Positions 16,526 through 25,630 of a stretch of 64,000 bases of DNA are shown in pieces. This stretch comes from Streptomyces cellostaticus (GTDB lineage: Bacteria > Actinomycetota > Actinomycetes > Streptomycetales > Streptomycetaceae), in contig NZ_KQ948034.1 in the NCBI RefSeq assembly GCF_001513965.1, forward strand, positions 1 through 64,000, in the 5' to 3' direction. Below the pieces are notes generated by a model. That model worked only from the letters and a program-made list of their open reading frames with translations. It ran no database searches and was not told the origin of the DNA. The stretch's first letter is position 1, and each line of letters begins with the position of its first letter. Made by a program: the position numbers and the translations under genes.

Positions 16526-17709
16526 TGGCAGCCGACCCAGGGGCGCGGGGAACTGCGCGACCAGCCACGACGCACCCGCAGGTGCTCACCGGCGCAAACG
16601 TGGTGCTTCCCACCGGCACGGTGAAGAACGGCCGGCTGGTCGTGGACGGCAAGCGCATCGTCAGTACGGCCCCAGCCAACGCCGAAGTCATCGACGTAAC
16701 CGGCCACTGGCTGGTACCGGGCTTCGTGGACATCCACAACCACGGCGGCGGCGGAGCCTCCTTCTCCGGCACGGCGGACGACGTACTGAAAGCCATCCGC
16801 ACGCACCGCCTGCACGGCACCACCACCCTCGTCGCCTCCACGGTCACCGACGAGATGGACCTGCTGGTCCAGCAGGCGGGGCTGCTGAGCGAGCTGGCCG
16901 AGCAGGGCGACATCGCGGGCATCCACTTCGAGGGTCCGTTCATCTCGCCGTGCCGCAAGGGCGCGCACTCCGAGGAGCTGCTGCGCGACCCGGAACCGGC
17001 CGAGGTGCGCAAGCTGATCGACGCGGCCCGCGGCAAGGCGAAGATGGTCACCCTCGCCACCGAGCTGCCGGGCGGCCTCGACTCCGTACGGCTGCTCGCG
17101 GAGCACGGCGTGATCGCCGCCATCGGCCACACGGACGCCACCTACGAGCAGACGGTCGAGGCCATCGACGCGGGCGCCACGGTCGCCACCCACCTCTTCA
17201 ACGCGATGCCCACCCTCGGCCACCGCTCCCCCGGCCCGATCGCGGCCCTGCTGGAGGACGAGCGGGTGACGGTAGAGCTGATCAACGACGGTACCCACCT
17301 CCACCCGGCCGCGCTGGAGCTGGCGTTCCACCACGCAGGCGCCTCCCGGGTCGCATTCATCACCGACGCGATGGACGCGGCCGGCATCGGCGACGGCCGC
17401 TACATGCTCGGCCCGCTGGAGGTGGAGGTCAGCGAGGGCGTGGCCCGGCTGGTGCACGGCGGCTCGATCGCGGGCTCCACGCTGACGCTGGACCGCGCGT
17501 TCAAGCGGGCGGTGACGATCGACAAGCTGCCGGTGCAGGACGCCGTGACGGCGTTGTCGGCGAACCCGGCCCGCCTGCTCGGCCTGTCCGACCGCATCGG
17601 CTCCCTGGAGCCGGGCAAGGACGCCGACCTGGTCCTTCTCGACGCGAACTTCGATCTCAAGGGCGTAATGCGGCGGGGCGAATGGGTGGTAGCGCCCCAA
17701 CTGCCCTGA
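16525..17709 (+). CDS. nagA: N-acetylglucosamine-6-phosphate deacetylase
   Basis: The 394-residue amidohydrolase makes glucosamine-6-phosphate, the DasR inducer. Motifs: VDIHNHGGGG (metal-binding HxH), IHFEGPFISPCRKGAH (catalytic Glu region), IGHTDATYEQ, THLFNAMPTLGHRSPG, and FITDAMDAAGI with the catalytic Asp. Residues 6-19 are encoded by a common Streptomyces repeat, so the family-like sequence begins at QVLTGANVVLPTG. A GTG at 16582 would give the usual NagA start, but ATG 16525 is coupled to nagK by ATGA-type overlap. Confidence 0.93.
   Translation: MAADPGARGTARPATTHPQVLTGANVVLPTGTVKNGRLVVDGKRIVSTAPANAEVIDVTGHWLVPGFVDIHNHGGGGASFSGTADDVLKAIRTHRLHGTTTLVASTVTDEMDLLVQQAGLLSELAEQGDIAGIHFEGPFISPCRKGAHSEELLRDPEPAEVRKLIDAARGKAKMVTLATELPGGLDSVRLLAEHGVIAAIGHTDATYEQTVEAIDAGATVATHLFNAMPTLGHRSPGPIAALLEDERVTVELINDGTHLHPAALELAFHHAGASRVAFITDAMDAAGIGDGRYMLGPLEVEVSEGVARLVHGGSIAGSTLTLDRAFKRAVTIDKLPVQDAVTALSANPARLLGLSDRIGSLEPGKDADLVLLDANFDLKGVMRRGEWVVAPQLP
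16539..16581 (+). repeat. Interspersed Streptomyces repeat, copy 2, inside nagA
   Basis: AGGGGCGCGGGGAACTGCGC followed by GACCAGCCACGACGCACCCGC is the short form of the element at 6841 and 58390, lacking its central palindrome. It is translated as part of the NagA N-terminus. Confidence 0.75.
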
Positions 17710-17724
17710 TCCGTGCTCGTGTCG

Positions 17725-17769
17725 AAGAGACGGTGGCCGACCCGCACCCTGGGCCGGCCACCGTCTCTT
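17725..17769 (+). terminator. Terminator of nagKA
   Basis: AAGAGACGGTGGCC (17725-17738) pairs perfectly with 17756-17769 and is followed by T residues. It separates nagKA from the sugar kinase. Confidence 0.9.
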
Positions 17770-17828
17770 TGGCATGATCAGGGCCCCGGAAACCGATGGC
17801 ACACGGACTTCGAGGGAGGTCGGCCCGG

Positions 17829-18749
17829 ATGATCCTCACGGTCACACTGAACACCGCTCTCGACATCACCTATCGCGTACGGTCCCTGCGGCCGCACACC
17901 TCGCACCGCGTCTCGGACGTCATCGAGCGACCGGGCGGCAAGGGCGTGAACGTGGCCCGGGTGCTGGCGGCTCTCGGGCACGAGGTGACGGTCACGGGGT
18001 TCGCGGGCGGCGCGACCGGGCGGGTGCTGCGCGAACGCCTCGCGGACACGCGCGGGGTGACGGACGCGCTGGTCCCGATCGCCGGTCCGACCCGCCGCAC
18101 GATCGCGGTCGTGGACGAACTGTCCGGCGACACGACCCAGTTGAACGAGCCGGGCCCGCAGGTCTCCCCGGCCGAGTGGGCCGTCTTGCTGGGGTCGTAC
18201 GCCGATCTGCTGGCCGCCGGTCCCTCGGCGGTGGCCCTGTGCGGCAGCCTGCCACCGGGGGTACCGGTCGGCGCATACGCGGGCCTCATACGGGCCGCAC
18301 GGACTCTCGGCGTCCCGGTCCTCCTGGACACCAGCGGCGAACCCCTGCGCCGCGGGGTCGCCGCCCGCCCCGACCTCATCAAGCCCAACGCCGACGAACT
18401 GGCCGAACTCACCGGCTCCCACGACCCGTTGCGCGCCAACCAGGACGCCCGCCGCCGGGGCGCCCAGGCGGTGGTGGCCTCACTGGGCGCGGAGGGCTTG
18501 CTGGCCGTGACCCCGGAGGGCCGCTGGCGTGCCGCCCCACCGACCCACGTCCACGGCAACCCGACCGGCGCGGGCGACTCGGCGGTGGCGGGCCTGCTGT
18601 CGGGGCTGGTGGAGAAGCTCCCCTGGCCGGAGCGCCTGACCCACGCGGTCGCCTTGTCAGCCGCGACCGTACGGGCCCCGACAGCAGGCGACTTCGACCG
18701 CGCGGCCTACGAGAAACTCCTGGCACGAGTGTCGGTGACGGCGGCGTGA
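17829..18749 (+). CDS. PfkB-family sugar-phosphate kinase (1-phosphofructokinase type)
   Basis: The 306-residue kinase has MILTVTLNTALDITYRV, the substrate-binding GGKGVNVARVLAALG, VALCGSLPPGVP, KPNADELAELTG, and the C-terminal NPTGAGDSAVAGLL with the catalytic Asp. This subgroup acts on fructose-1-phosphate or tagatose-6-phosphate; the substrate cannot be fixed here. GGGAGG lies 9 bases before ATG 17829. It follows nagKA but beyond a strong terminator, so it is probably a separate unit. Confidence 0.85.
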   Translation: MILTVTLNTALDITYRVRSLRPHTSHRVSDVIERPGGKGVNVARVLAALGHEVTVTGFAGGATGRVLRERLADTRGVTDALVPIAGPTRRTIAVVDELSGDTTQLNEPGPQVSPAEWAVLLGSYADLLAAGPSAVALCGSLPPGVPVGAYAGLIRAARTLGVPVLLDTSGEPLRRGVAARPDLIKPNADELAELTGSHDPLRANQDARRRGAQAVVASLGAEGLLAVTPEGRWRAAPPTHVHGNPTGAGDSAVAGLLSGLVEKLPWPERLTHAVALSAATVRAPTAGDFDRAAYEKLLARVSVTAA

Positions 18750-18931
18750 AAGCCTTGCAGCCCTCGCCGGATATGGCCGCGTAGCAGTTTGACCGAGAAA
18801 CGCCCTTCACTCTCACGCTGGTCGGATGATCGGGGACGAACAGGACCGTCCTCTCGCACACCTACTCGGACAACACCCATGGCACCGTTACGGGGATTGA
18901 AGTCTGGGCGAGGTAGTACCGCGGCCTCATG

Positions 18932-18959
18932 ACGGTCCGCCGGTCCACCGGCGGACCGT
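18932..18959 (-). terminator. Terminator of the CBM35-like gene
   Basis: A perfect 12-bp stem ACGGTCCGCCGG/CCGGCGGACCGT with a 4-base loop directly abuts the stop codon. Confidence 0.9.
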
Positions 18960-19898
18960 TCAGCTGTCTGAGCCCACCCACAGCTGGTCGATGAGGGCGT
19001 TGCACTGGTTCCCCTGACCACAGGAGATCGTCAACGTATTGGAGCCCTTGGTCAACGTCACCGGAGCCCAGGTGGACTGCCAGCCCTTCTCGAAGTCACC
19101 CTTCGCCCGATGGGTGAAGTCCTTCATGCCCAGCGGCTGTTGGTTGGGTTTGCCGTTGACCGTCAGCGTCGCGTTGGCGTCCACACCGGGAATGCTGTAA
19201 CGCACGTACAGGCGGTACGAGCCAGCTTTCTGGACGTCACTGACAGTCCACGTGACCGAGGCGCCGACGCTGTTGAACCCTGTCACATAGACCCCGCCGG
19301 CCGCATTCGCCCCCTTGACGTCCGAGGCCTTAGTCGCCCCGCCCGCCAGTTGTACGGAGCCGTCGGCCGCGTCGACCTTCGGCAGCTCCCCCGACGCCGC
19401 CGAGCTGCTCCCCGACGGGCTCGGCTCGCTGCTCTGGGACTGGGTCGGGGTGCTGCCCGCCTGGTTGTCGGACTTCTTGCCGTCGTTGTCGTTGAGCATC
19501 GCGACGCCGATGCCTATGACGACAGCCGCGACCACCGCGATCGCGCCGATCAGCAGGCCCTTGGTGTTCGGGCCGCGGCGGCCGGGAGCCGACGGCACCG
19601 GCTGGCGGCTGGTCGGGGCGCCGCCGGGCATCGTCTCCGGGGCCTGATAGTGGGCGTTCGGCTGGCCGTAGGCGCCCTGCTGCTGTGGGACGGTCGGCCG
19701 CTGCTGACCGTACGGGGCCTGTTGCTGGCCGTACTGGCGCTCGCCGACCGCGCGTACCCTGCTGCTCCTGCTGACCGAGTTCGGGTAGCCGTACCCGCCG
19801 GACGGCGGCTGGGCCCCTCTGGCCTGGCCGTCGGCGTACAGGTAGCCGAATGGGTCGTCGTCCTCGGGCGTGCTCGGGCTGTTTTCGCCGGGCGTCAT
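18960..19898 (-). CDS. Membrane-anchored CBM35-like carbohydrate-binding protein
   Basis: The 312-residue protein has a cytoplasmic Gln/Pro/Gly-rich tail (about 1-105, with repeated YGQQ motifs), one membrane segment at about 113-135 (GLLIGAIAVVAAVVIGIGVAM), a Ser/Pro/Thr linker, and a C-terminal beta-sandwich (about 185-312) with the CBM35/CBM6 pattern: YVTGFNSVGASVTWTV, AGSYRLYVRYS, NALIDQLWVG. Such domains bind uronic acids or galactans, so it may sense or hold a wall or capsule sugar. No enzyme domain is present. Confidence 0.8.
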   Translation of the reverse strand: MTPGENSPSTPEDDDPFGYLYADGQARGAQPPSGGYGYPNSVSRSSRVRAVGERQYGQQQAPYGQQRPTVPQQQGAYGQPNAHYQAPETMPGGAPTSRQPVPSAPGRRGPNTKGLLIGAIAVVAAVVIGIGVAMLNDNDGKKSDNQAGSTPTQSQSSEPSPSGSSSAASGELPKVDAADGSVQLAGGATKASDVKGANAAGGVYVTGFNSVGASVTWTVSDVQKAGSYRLYVRYSIPGVDANATLTVNGKPNQQPLGMKDFTHRAKGDFEKGWQSTWAPVTLTKGSNTLTISCGQGNQCNALIDQLWVGSDS

Positions 19899-20015
19899 CC
19901 CTTGGTCTCCTCAGCGGGTGCGGGTGGATCCGGTACAGGTCTGGAATGGCGAGCCTACCCGCTCTGGCTGGCCCAAACGGGTGACTCGGACCCCATCAAC
20001 TCACTGACCTGCGGA

Positions 20016-21671
20016 TCATCCGGCGCGCCGGTGCTGTTTGGGACGAGATCGTTTCTCTACGTACATCCGCTCGTCGGCTGACTTCAACACTTCGTCCGCG
20101 GTCATGCCGCAGTGTGCCCAGCCGATGCCGAAGCTGGCGCCCACCCGGACGGCCCGGCCCTCGGCGCGGATCGGCTGGATGATCTCGTTGCGCAGGCGTA
20201 CGGCGAGGTCCTGGGCGTCGGCCTTGCCGAGGCCGTCGGCGAGGATGACGAACTCGTCGCCGCCGAGGCGGGCCACGGTGTCGCCGTCGCGGACGCCCCG
20301 GGAGAGCCGGCGGGCGACCTCGATCAGGACCGCGTCGCCCGCGTTGTGGCCGAACCGGTCGTTGATCGACTTGAAGCCGTCCAGGTCGCAGAAGAGGACC
20401 GCGAGGCCCTTGGCGCCGTCGTCGTGCCCCTCCTCGGGGGCGACGGTGTGGACGTGGTGGTCGTAGCCCTCGTATGCCTCCGCGCCCGGTGCGAAGTCGA
20501 AGCCGTGGCCGGTGGCGGCGTCGAAGGCGGGGTGGCCGTAGGCCGCGTCCAGGGATTCCAGGGCGCCGGGCTGGGCCGCGCGTCGGCACAGGCGGGCCGC
20601 CAGGCGCGAGCGCAGCTCGGCGGAGTTCGGCAGGCCGGTGAGGGAGTCGTGGGAGGCACGGTGGGCGAGCTGCAGCTCGCGGCGCTTGCGCTCCTCGATG
20701 TCCTCGACGTGGGTGAGCAGGAAGCGGGGGCCGTCGGCGGCGTCCGCGACGACCGAGTTGCGCAGGGACACCCACACGTACGTGCCGTCGCGGCGGCCGA
20801 GGCGGAGTTCCGCGCGGCCTCCCTCGGCGGAGGTCCTGAGCAGCGTGCCGATGTCCTCGGGGTGCACGAGGTCGGAGAAGGAGTAGCGGCGCATCGCTGA
20901 GGCCGGGCGGCCGAGCAGGCGGCACAGGGCGTCGTTGGTGCGCAGGATCCGGCCGTGCTGGTCGCCGCCCATCTCGGCGATCGCCATGCCGGAGGGGGCG
21001 TACTCGAAGGCCTGGCGGAAGGATTCCTCGCTGGCGCGCAGGGCCTGCTGCTCGCGCTCCAGACGGACCAGGGCGCGCTGCATATTGGCTCGTAGACGCG
21101 CGTTGCTGATCGCGATGGCGGCCTGGAAGGCGTACATCTGCAGGGCCTCGCGGCCCCAGGCGCCGGGGTGGCGGCCGTTGCGCGGCCGGTCGACGGATAT
21201 GACGCCGAGCAGCTCGCCCGAGGAGCCGCCCTGCACGCCCGGGGTGTACATCGGCGCGAAGAGCCGGTCGGAGGGGTGCCACTCGTCCTCGAAGCGCGGC
21301 GCGGGCCCGTCGGTGAACCACTGCGGGACGTCGTCGTCGTCCAGCACCCAGCCCTCGGTATGCGGTATGAACACCAGGTCGCCCCACTGTTCACCCATGT
21401 TCAGCCGCCGCAGCCAGGAGTCGCGAGAACCGACCCGGCCGGTGATCAGGGCCTCGGCGGCGGAGTTCCCGGAGAACGCGGCGACGACGAGGTCGCCGTC
21501 GGGGCGTACGAGGTTCACGCATGCCATCTCGTAGCCGAGGGCGTTCACGACGCCGTCGGCCACGGTCTGCAGTGTGTCCGCCAGGCTGCGTGCCGTGTTC
21601 ATGTCGGCCATGACCTGGTGCAGCTGCCGCAGGGACGCAAGACGGACATACGGCTCCGACTCGGTCTCCAT
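20016..21671 (-). CDS. cdgB: Diguanylate cyclase CdgB (GAF-PAS-GGDEF)
   Basis: The 551-residue cytosolic protein has a GAF domain (about 15-200), a short coiled coil (NMQRALVRLEREQQAL), a PAS domain (about 215-330) ending in the ERKRRELQLAHRASHDSLTGL linker, and a GGDEF domain with an intact RLGGDEFVIL active site. An RDGD inhibitory site lies five residues before it, so product feedback is likely. An insertion of about 50 residues separates LCRRAAQ from VLFCDLDGFK. It makes c-di-GMP, which in Streptomyces drives BldD dimerisation and delays sporulation. A Crp-type box lies 175 bases upstream. Confidence 0.93.
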   Translation of the reverse strand: METESEPYVRLASLRQLHQVMADMNTARSLADTLQTVADGVVNALGYEMACVNLVRPDGDLVVAAFSGNSAAEALITGRVGSRDSWLRRLNMGEQWGDLVFIPHTEGWVLDDDDVPQWFTDGPAPRFEDEWHPSDRLFAPMYTPGVQGGSSGELLGVISVDRPRNGRHPGAWGREALQMYAFQAAIAISNARLRANMQRALVRLEREQQALRASEESFRQAFEYAPSGMAIAEMGGDQHGRILRTNDALCRLLGRPASAMRRYSFSDLVHPEDIGTLLRTSAEGGRAELRLGRRDGTYVWVSLRNSVVADAADGPRFLLTHVEDIEERKRRELQLAHRASHDSLTGLPNSAELRSRLAARLCRRAAQPGALESLDAAYGHPAFDAATGHGFDFAPGAEAYEGYDHHVHTVAPEEGHDDGAKGLAVLFCDLDGFKSINDRFGHNAGDAVLIEVARRLSRGVRDGDTVARLGGDEFVILADGLGKADAQDLAVRLRNEIIQPIRAEGRAVRVGASFGIGWAHCGMTADEVLKSADERMYVEKRSRPKQHRRAG

Positions 21672-22005
21672 GCTCGCCCTCCCCCCGAGACCTCGCAGCG
21701 AATCAAGGGTTGTCTTCGGCGTTCCTTACGGTGGTGCTCTGAGTAGTGGTCCAGATGGTGCTCTTACGGCGCTCTTGCAGCTTCCCGCCACTGAATCACA
21801 GCGCGCTGCCCACTCGGTACACAGGGTCAACAATTCCTGCCCCTTGTGACTCAAGTCACAGAAGAACATGAACAATTGAGTGGGGTTTCCGCGTTTTCCC
21901 TGTGTGTTTACTGAAAGCGGGCTCTCCCCTGGTCCCCCGGTCCTAGGACCCGGCTCGGGCTCAGGCCCGATGCGGTGTGCGCGGTGCGGAGATTAGCGTT
22001 TCGGC
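21672..22005. other. Divergent promoter region of cdgB and the flavin reductase
   Basis: This 334-base gap contains a consensus Crp-like site (21845-21860) and otherwise no visible gene. I could not place a BldD box with confidence. Confidence 0.6.
21845..21860. promoter_or_regulatory. Crp-like operator
   Basis: TGTGACTCAAGTCACA is an exact match to TGTGA-N6-TCACA, and its arms extend to seven paired bases. Streptomyces Crp, a regulator of germination and secondary metabolism, uses this kind of site. Confidence 0.7.
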
Positions 22006-22578
22006 GTGCTGAACACTCCCTCACCCACCGCCCCCACCGCTTCCGGGCATGCTGAGGGGGTGAGCAACGACGAGTTCCGGGCCGCGATGTCCCGGCTGGC
22101 CGCGGGCGTGGTCCTGGTCACCGCGCAGGAGCCGGCGCTGGACCCGGACGACCCCACCGCACCGGACGTCGAGGACGTCGGCATGACCGCCACCGCCTTC
22201 ATGTCCGTCTCGCTGGACCCGCCGCTGGTGCTGGTCAGCCTGCGCGAGGGCTCCCGCATGGACGACCTGCTCGACGAGCAGCCGCTGTGGGCCGTCTCGG
22301 TCCTCGCCGAGAGCCAGCGGCACGTCGCCGGCCGCTTCGCCATGAAGGGCCGCATCAGCGACCGCCTGCTCTTCGAGGACCTCCCCTGCATCCGCGGGGA
22401 GGCCACCGGCGCCCCGCTGGTGGGCGGTGCGCTGGCCGCCCTGGAGTGCCGCACCGAGCAGCGGGTGACCTCCGGGGACCACACCCTCGTCATCGGCCGG
22501 GTGCTCACCGCGCGGGTGCCCGGCGCGGAGGGCGGACCGCTGCTCTATTTCCAGGGCCGCTACCGGCATTTGGGCTGA
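22006..22578 (+). CDS. Flavin reductase domain protein
   Basis: The 190-residue product has the FMN-binding split-barrel of the flavin reductase/HpaC family: FRAAMSRLAAGVVLVTA, GMTATAFMSVSLDPPLVLVSL, LWAVSVLAESQRHVAGRFAMKGR, ECRTEQRVTSGDHTLVIGRV and PLLYFQGRYRHLG. These enzymes reduce FMN or FAD with NAD(P)H, often for a separate monooxygenase. No such partner is adjacent. GTG 22006 is used; GTG 22060, where the conserved part begins, is possible. It is divergent from cdgB. Confidence 0.85.
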   Translation: MLNTPSPTAPTASGHAEGVSNDEFRAAMSRLAAGVVLVTAQEPALDPDDPTAPDVEDVGMTATAFMSVSLDPPLVLVSLREGSRMDDLLDEQPLWAVSVLAESQRHVAGRFAMKGRISDRLLFEDLPCIRGEATGAPLVGGALAALECRTEQRVTSGDHTLVIGRVLTARVPGAEGGPLLYFQGRYRHLG

Positions 22579-22638
22579 TCGGGCGGCCGGCCGGTAATTC
22601 CGTGGCAGTGCCGTGAACGGCCTGCTTAATGTGCGCGG

Positions 22639-23100
22639 ATGACACCCCGACTGGAAGAGATATCCACCCGGAATCTCGAAGCCGCCCTCACCATCCGCGT
22701 CCGCCCCGGCCAGGAACACGCGGTCGAGCCGGTCGCGCACTCCCTCGCCGAGGCGTACGTCCGTCCCGCCGGCGTCGCCTGGCCCCGGCTGATCGTGGAC
22801 GACGGCCGTCCGGTCGGCTTCCTGATGGCCTTCCTCGACATCGACTGGCACGGCGACGGCAGCCTGATCCGCTCCGGCCTGTGGCGCCTGAACATCGACG
22901 GCGGGGAACAGGGCAGGGGCTACGGCCGCTTCGCCGTCGACTCCGTCGCCGCGGAACTGCGCCGCCGGGGCACCAAGGAGATGTACGTCACCTGGCACCC
23001 GGGCCCGGACGGCCCCGAGGAGTTCTACCTCCGCCTGGGCTTCCGCACGAACGGGGAGACGAGCGGGGGGCAGACGGTGGGGGTGCTGGAGCTGTCGTAG
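22639..23100 (+). CDS. GNAT-family N-acetyltransferase
   Basis: The 153-residue protein contains the acetyl-CoA loop in GGEQGRGYGRFAVDSVAAELRRRG and the closing strand EEFYLRLGFRTNG. The start TPRLEEISTRNLEAALTIRVRPGQE resembles diamine (spermidine-like) acetyltransferases. The substrate is not known. It follows the flavin reductase by 60 bases and ends at a strong hairpin. Confidence 0.85.
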   Translation: MTPRLEEISTRNLEAALTIRVRPGQEHAVEPVAHSLAEAYVRPAGVAWPRLIVDDGRPVGFLMAFLDIDWHGDGSLIRSGLWRLNIDGGEQGRGYGRFAVDSVAAELRRRGTKEMYVTWHPGPDGPEEFYLRLGFRTNGETSGGQTVGVLELS

Positions 23101-23120
23101 CCGGGACGTGTCTCATGAAA

Positions 23121-23148
23121 GCGGCCCCCGCCCGAAGGCGGGGGCCGC
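23121..23148 (+). terminator. Terminator hairpin
   Basis: GCGGCCCCCGCC-CGAA-GGCGGGGGCCGC: a perfect 12-bp stem with a stable tetraloop between convergent genes. Confidence 0.9.
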
Positions 23149-23195
23149 AACGTGCGTGAGAGGAGGCCGATCACCGCCTCCCAGAGGCGAGAGAA

Positions 23196-24866
23196 CTAAC
23201 TGCAGACCGGGCCGCGCCCGAACTCGACATAGCGCGCGTTGACGTTCGATGGGGCAGTGCCGCCGAGCAGGCCGTAGCCCGTGGCGTCGAAGAACCTGCC
23301 GCAGGATGAGTTCCTGTTGACGGTGAAATAGTCGCCGTAGCGGGCGTCGTCGGGGTTGTACGTGGCTTGGGCGATCTTCCGGAAGACGAAGCGACCGGGC
23401 CCCTGGTTGTACTTGTCCTTGATCCCCACGGCTGTGGTGACGGCGGGCCCGCGGCCTCCGACCCTGCCGCCGACGCCGATGGCCAGGCCCTGGTCACCGG
23501 AGTCGTTGACGCCGACGGCCGGCACGCCCGCGCACTGGCCCGAGAAGGCGATGACGGGTTGCTGGACGAGCCCCAGGTCGTTCGGGTGCTTTCCGCGTCG
23601 GAACTCGGCACCGACAATGTGGGGCTGCCGGTATTTGGCATCGGAGTTCGTGGGCACCCAGACGTTCACCGAGTTCCTGGTGATCGCCGTCTGCACATTG
23701 AATCCCACGATGTTCGCCGCGATTTCGTCGGCCCAGTCGGCGTTGTTCACCCCGCCCCGGCAGTCGGCGTCACCGAAGGTCATGGCAGCGACATCGTGCA
23801 GGGTTGAACCGACCCGCGTCGAGTCGTCGGGCCAGCTGAACACGCGCCACTGCGTGGGAGTGTTGACCCAGGAGAAGTACATGACGTTCTGGGTGCCGCT
23901 GCCGGGGACCAGAATCCGCTGTCCACCGGGGTTCGTGAAGTTGATGGCTCGCCCCGAAGCGACCCGGCACGCGGCGAGCTGGTCGAGGTTGAAGCGTCTC
24001 ATCCCGGCGCCCAGCCAGTCTTCGGGATTGGGCCCGTCATTTCGGTTGGCGCTTACGTACAAGAATTTCTTGCTGAGGCCCAGATGCGGAAAGTCGGCAA
24101 GGACGTCCGTCCGTGTCGGGTCGAAGTCGATGTCGTAGTAGCAGTTGTCCGGCGAGGGAATTTGCCGCCGCACGAAGATGCGCACGATGCCGTTGGTGAA
24201 CGTGGAAAGGTCGTCCACGTACAGCATGCTGTGGAACGTCACATCCCGCGCACGGTGATAGACGACCTGGGTGTCGCAGCACGGGAACCGCGCTTGGGCC
24301 GGTCCCGCCGGGTAGGGCTGAGCACAGGAGAACGAGGAGCCACGGTTGGTCGAGAACTCCTGGTGGTCGAAATTGCCCGTGTAGTAGACGTTCCGTCCGT
24401 CATTTGCTGCAGACGGCTCCGCGAGCGAGGCTGCCACACCACACTGGTCGGTGGACGCGAGAGGGTTGCGGTGGTTCCGTGCGATGACGAGATCGTTCGG
24501 GCCGGTGGGCGCCTTCGGCCCGGGAGAAACGTTCTTCGCCTCCGATGCGGGCGCCGTGGCGGGCGGGACCCCTTGCTTTCCGCCTGACTGAGGGACATGG
24601 GAGGCGAGTTTCTTGCGCCTCTTGACCAACGCTTCCCACATGGCCTTGTGCTGCCTGGGCGTCACGCGAGCGCCGGGCTTGAAATTCTTCGCAAGGACGG
24701 GCGTTGCCGACGTGGGCACCGATTCCTGGTACACCACCTGATGTCCGTTGCCCTCCGTCGCCTACGCCCCCGCAGAACCGATCCCGGCAAGAGGCAGCAG
24801 CACGGCCAAGGCCAACAATCCGATGCGCCAGCGTCTTCCGAGAAGTGCCGGATATCTGGCTTTCAT
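23196..24866 (-). pseudogene. Secreted protein gene interrupted by an in-frame TAG after the signal peptide
   Basis: From ATG 24866 (GAAGGGA ribosome-binding site) 34 codons give a textbook signal peptide ending PLAGIGSAGA. Then TAG (24764-24762) stops translation, and the same frame continues ATEGNGHQVVYQES for 521 more residues to 23196. The mature part has ten or more Cys (CGVAA, FSCAQP, FPCCDTQ, DNCYYD, ADCRG, GQCAG, SSCGRF, PVCS) and Trp/Asp-rich repeats; I recognise no enzyme family. Without suppression or a downstream start such as GTG 24737, which lacks a signal, the protein is not exported. Confidence 0.75.
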
Positions 24867-25042
24867 CACACCAGTCCCTTCGCCCAGCATGTCGAGCAGC
24901 CGCGAAGATCGTGAAGGAATACAAGATGCCTGGACTGCTGACACACTGCTCAGCACGTGTTCTCCACCCGTCCAGCGCATGCGTCTCTGGCAGGAACATG
25001 ACAAGCACGGCGGCATGCATAGGGCTGGGGCGGCCGGAGGGG

Positions 25043-25480
25043 CTACCCCCAGTCCCGGCCGGAGCGGCCCCGCTTCGTGTCCGAGCGCTGCTTCTTCTCC
25101 CGCAGCCGACGCTCGTTGATCCCACGCGGGATCCGGGTCGGTCTGCGGGGCTTGGGCGGGGGTGCGGTGGCCTCCGCGAGGAGGGCGGCGAGGCGTACGG
25201 CGGCGGTCTCGCGGTTGCGCCACTGGGAGCGGTGCTCGGAGGACCGTACGACGACGACCCCGTCGACCAGCCGCCCGGCCAGCCGCTCGAGCGCCCGCTC
25301 CTTCCACACCGCGGGAAGCGCCTCGGTGGCGGTCAGGTCGAAGCGCAGCTCCACCTGGGAGTCGCTGGTGTTCACATGCTGGCCGCCCGGCCCGGACGAC
25401 CTGGAGAAACGCCAGATCAGCTCGGCCTCGGGAAGCGAGACGGAGCCACGGATGAGATGAGGACCGGACATGAGTCCCAT
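25043..25480 (-). CDS. arfB: Ribosome-rescue peptidyl-tRNA hydrolase ArfB
   Basis: The 145-residue protein has the catalytic GGQ in FSRSSGPGGQHVNTSDSQVELRF and the basic C-terminal tail INERRLREKKQRSDTKRGRSGRDWG, which inserts in the mRNA channel of stalled ribosomes. It lacks the other domains of class I release factors, and its length matches ArfB/YaeJ. An ATG at 25471 (MSGPHLIRG) is an equally good start. It is divergent from terD. Confidence 0.93.
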   Translation of the reverse strand: MGLMSGPHLIRGSVSLPEAELIWRFSRSSGPGGQHVNTSDSQVELRFDLTATEALPAVWKERALERLAGRLVDGVVVVRSSEHRSQWRNRETAAVRLAALLAEATAPPPKPRRPTRIPRGINERRLREKKQRSDTKRGRSGRDWG

Positions 25481-25630
25481 GTTCCCGGTCCGGCCCGCCT
25501 CACGTCACCCGGTTTTCGGTGTGGGTAAAAGAGGTAAAGGGATCCGGAACCATCGGGACCCCCCTCGACGTTCTTCCCGGTGACGGTAGCTTCGTCGGCA
25601 CAGAAACCTAAAGGGAAGGACTCCCACATC

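Noticed and set aside
24762..25307. A 181-codon minus-strand frame ending in the signal peptide
   Set aside because: Only its last 34 codons are meaningful. The upstream part is antisense or out of frame to arfB.
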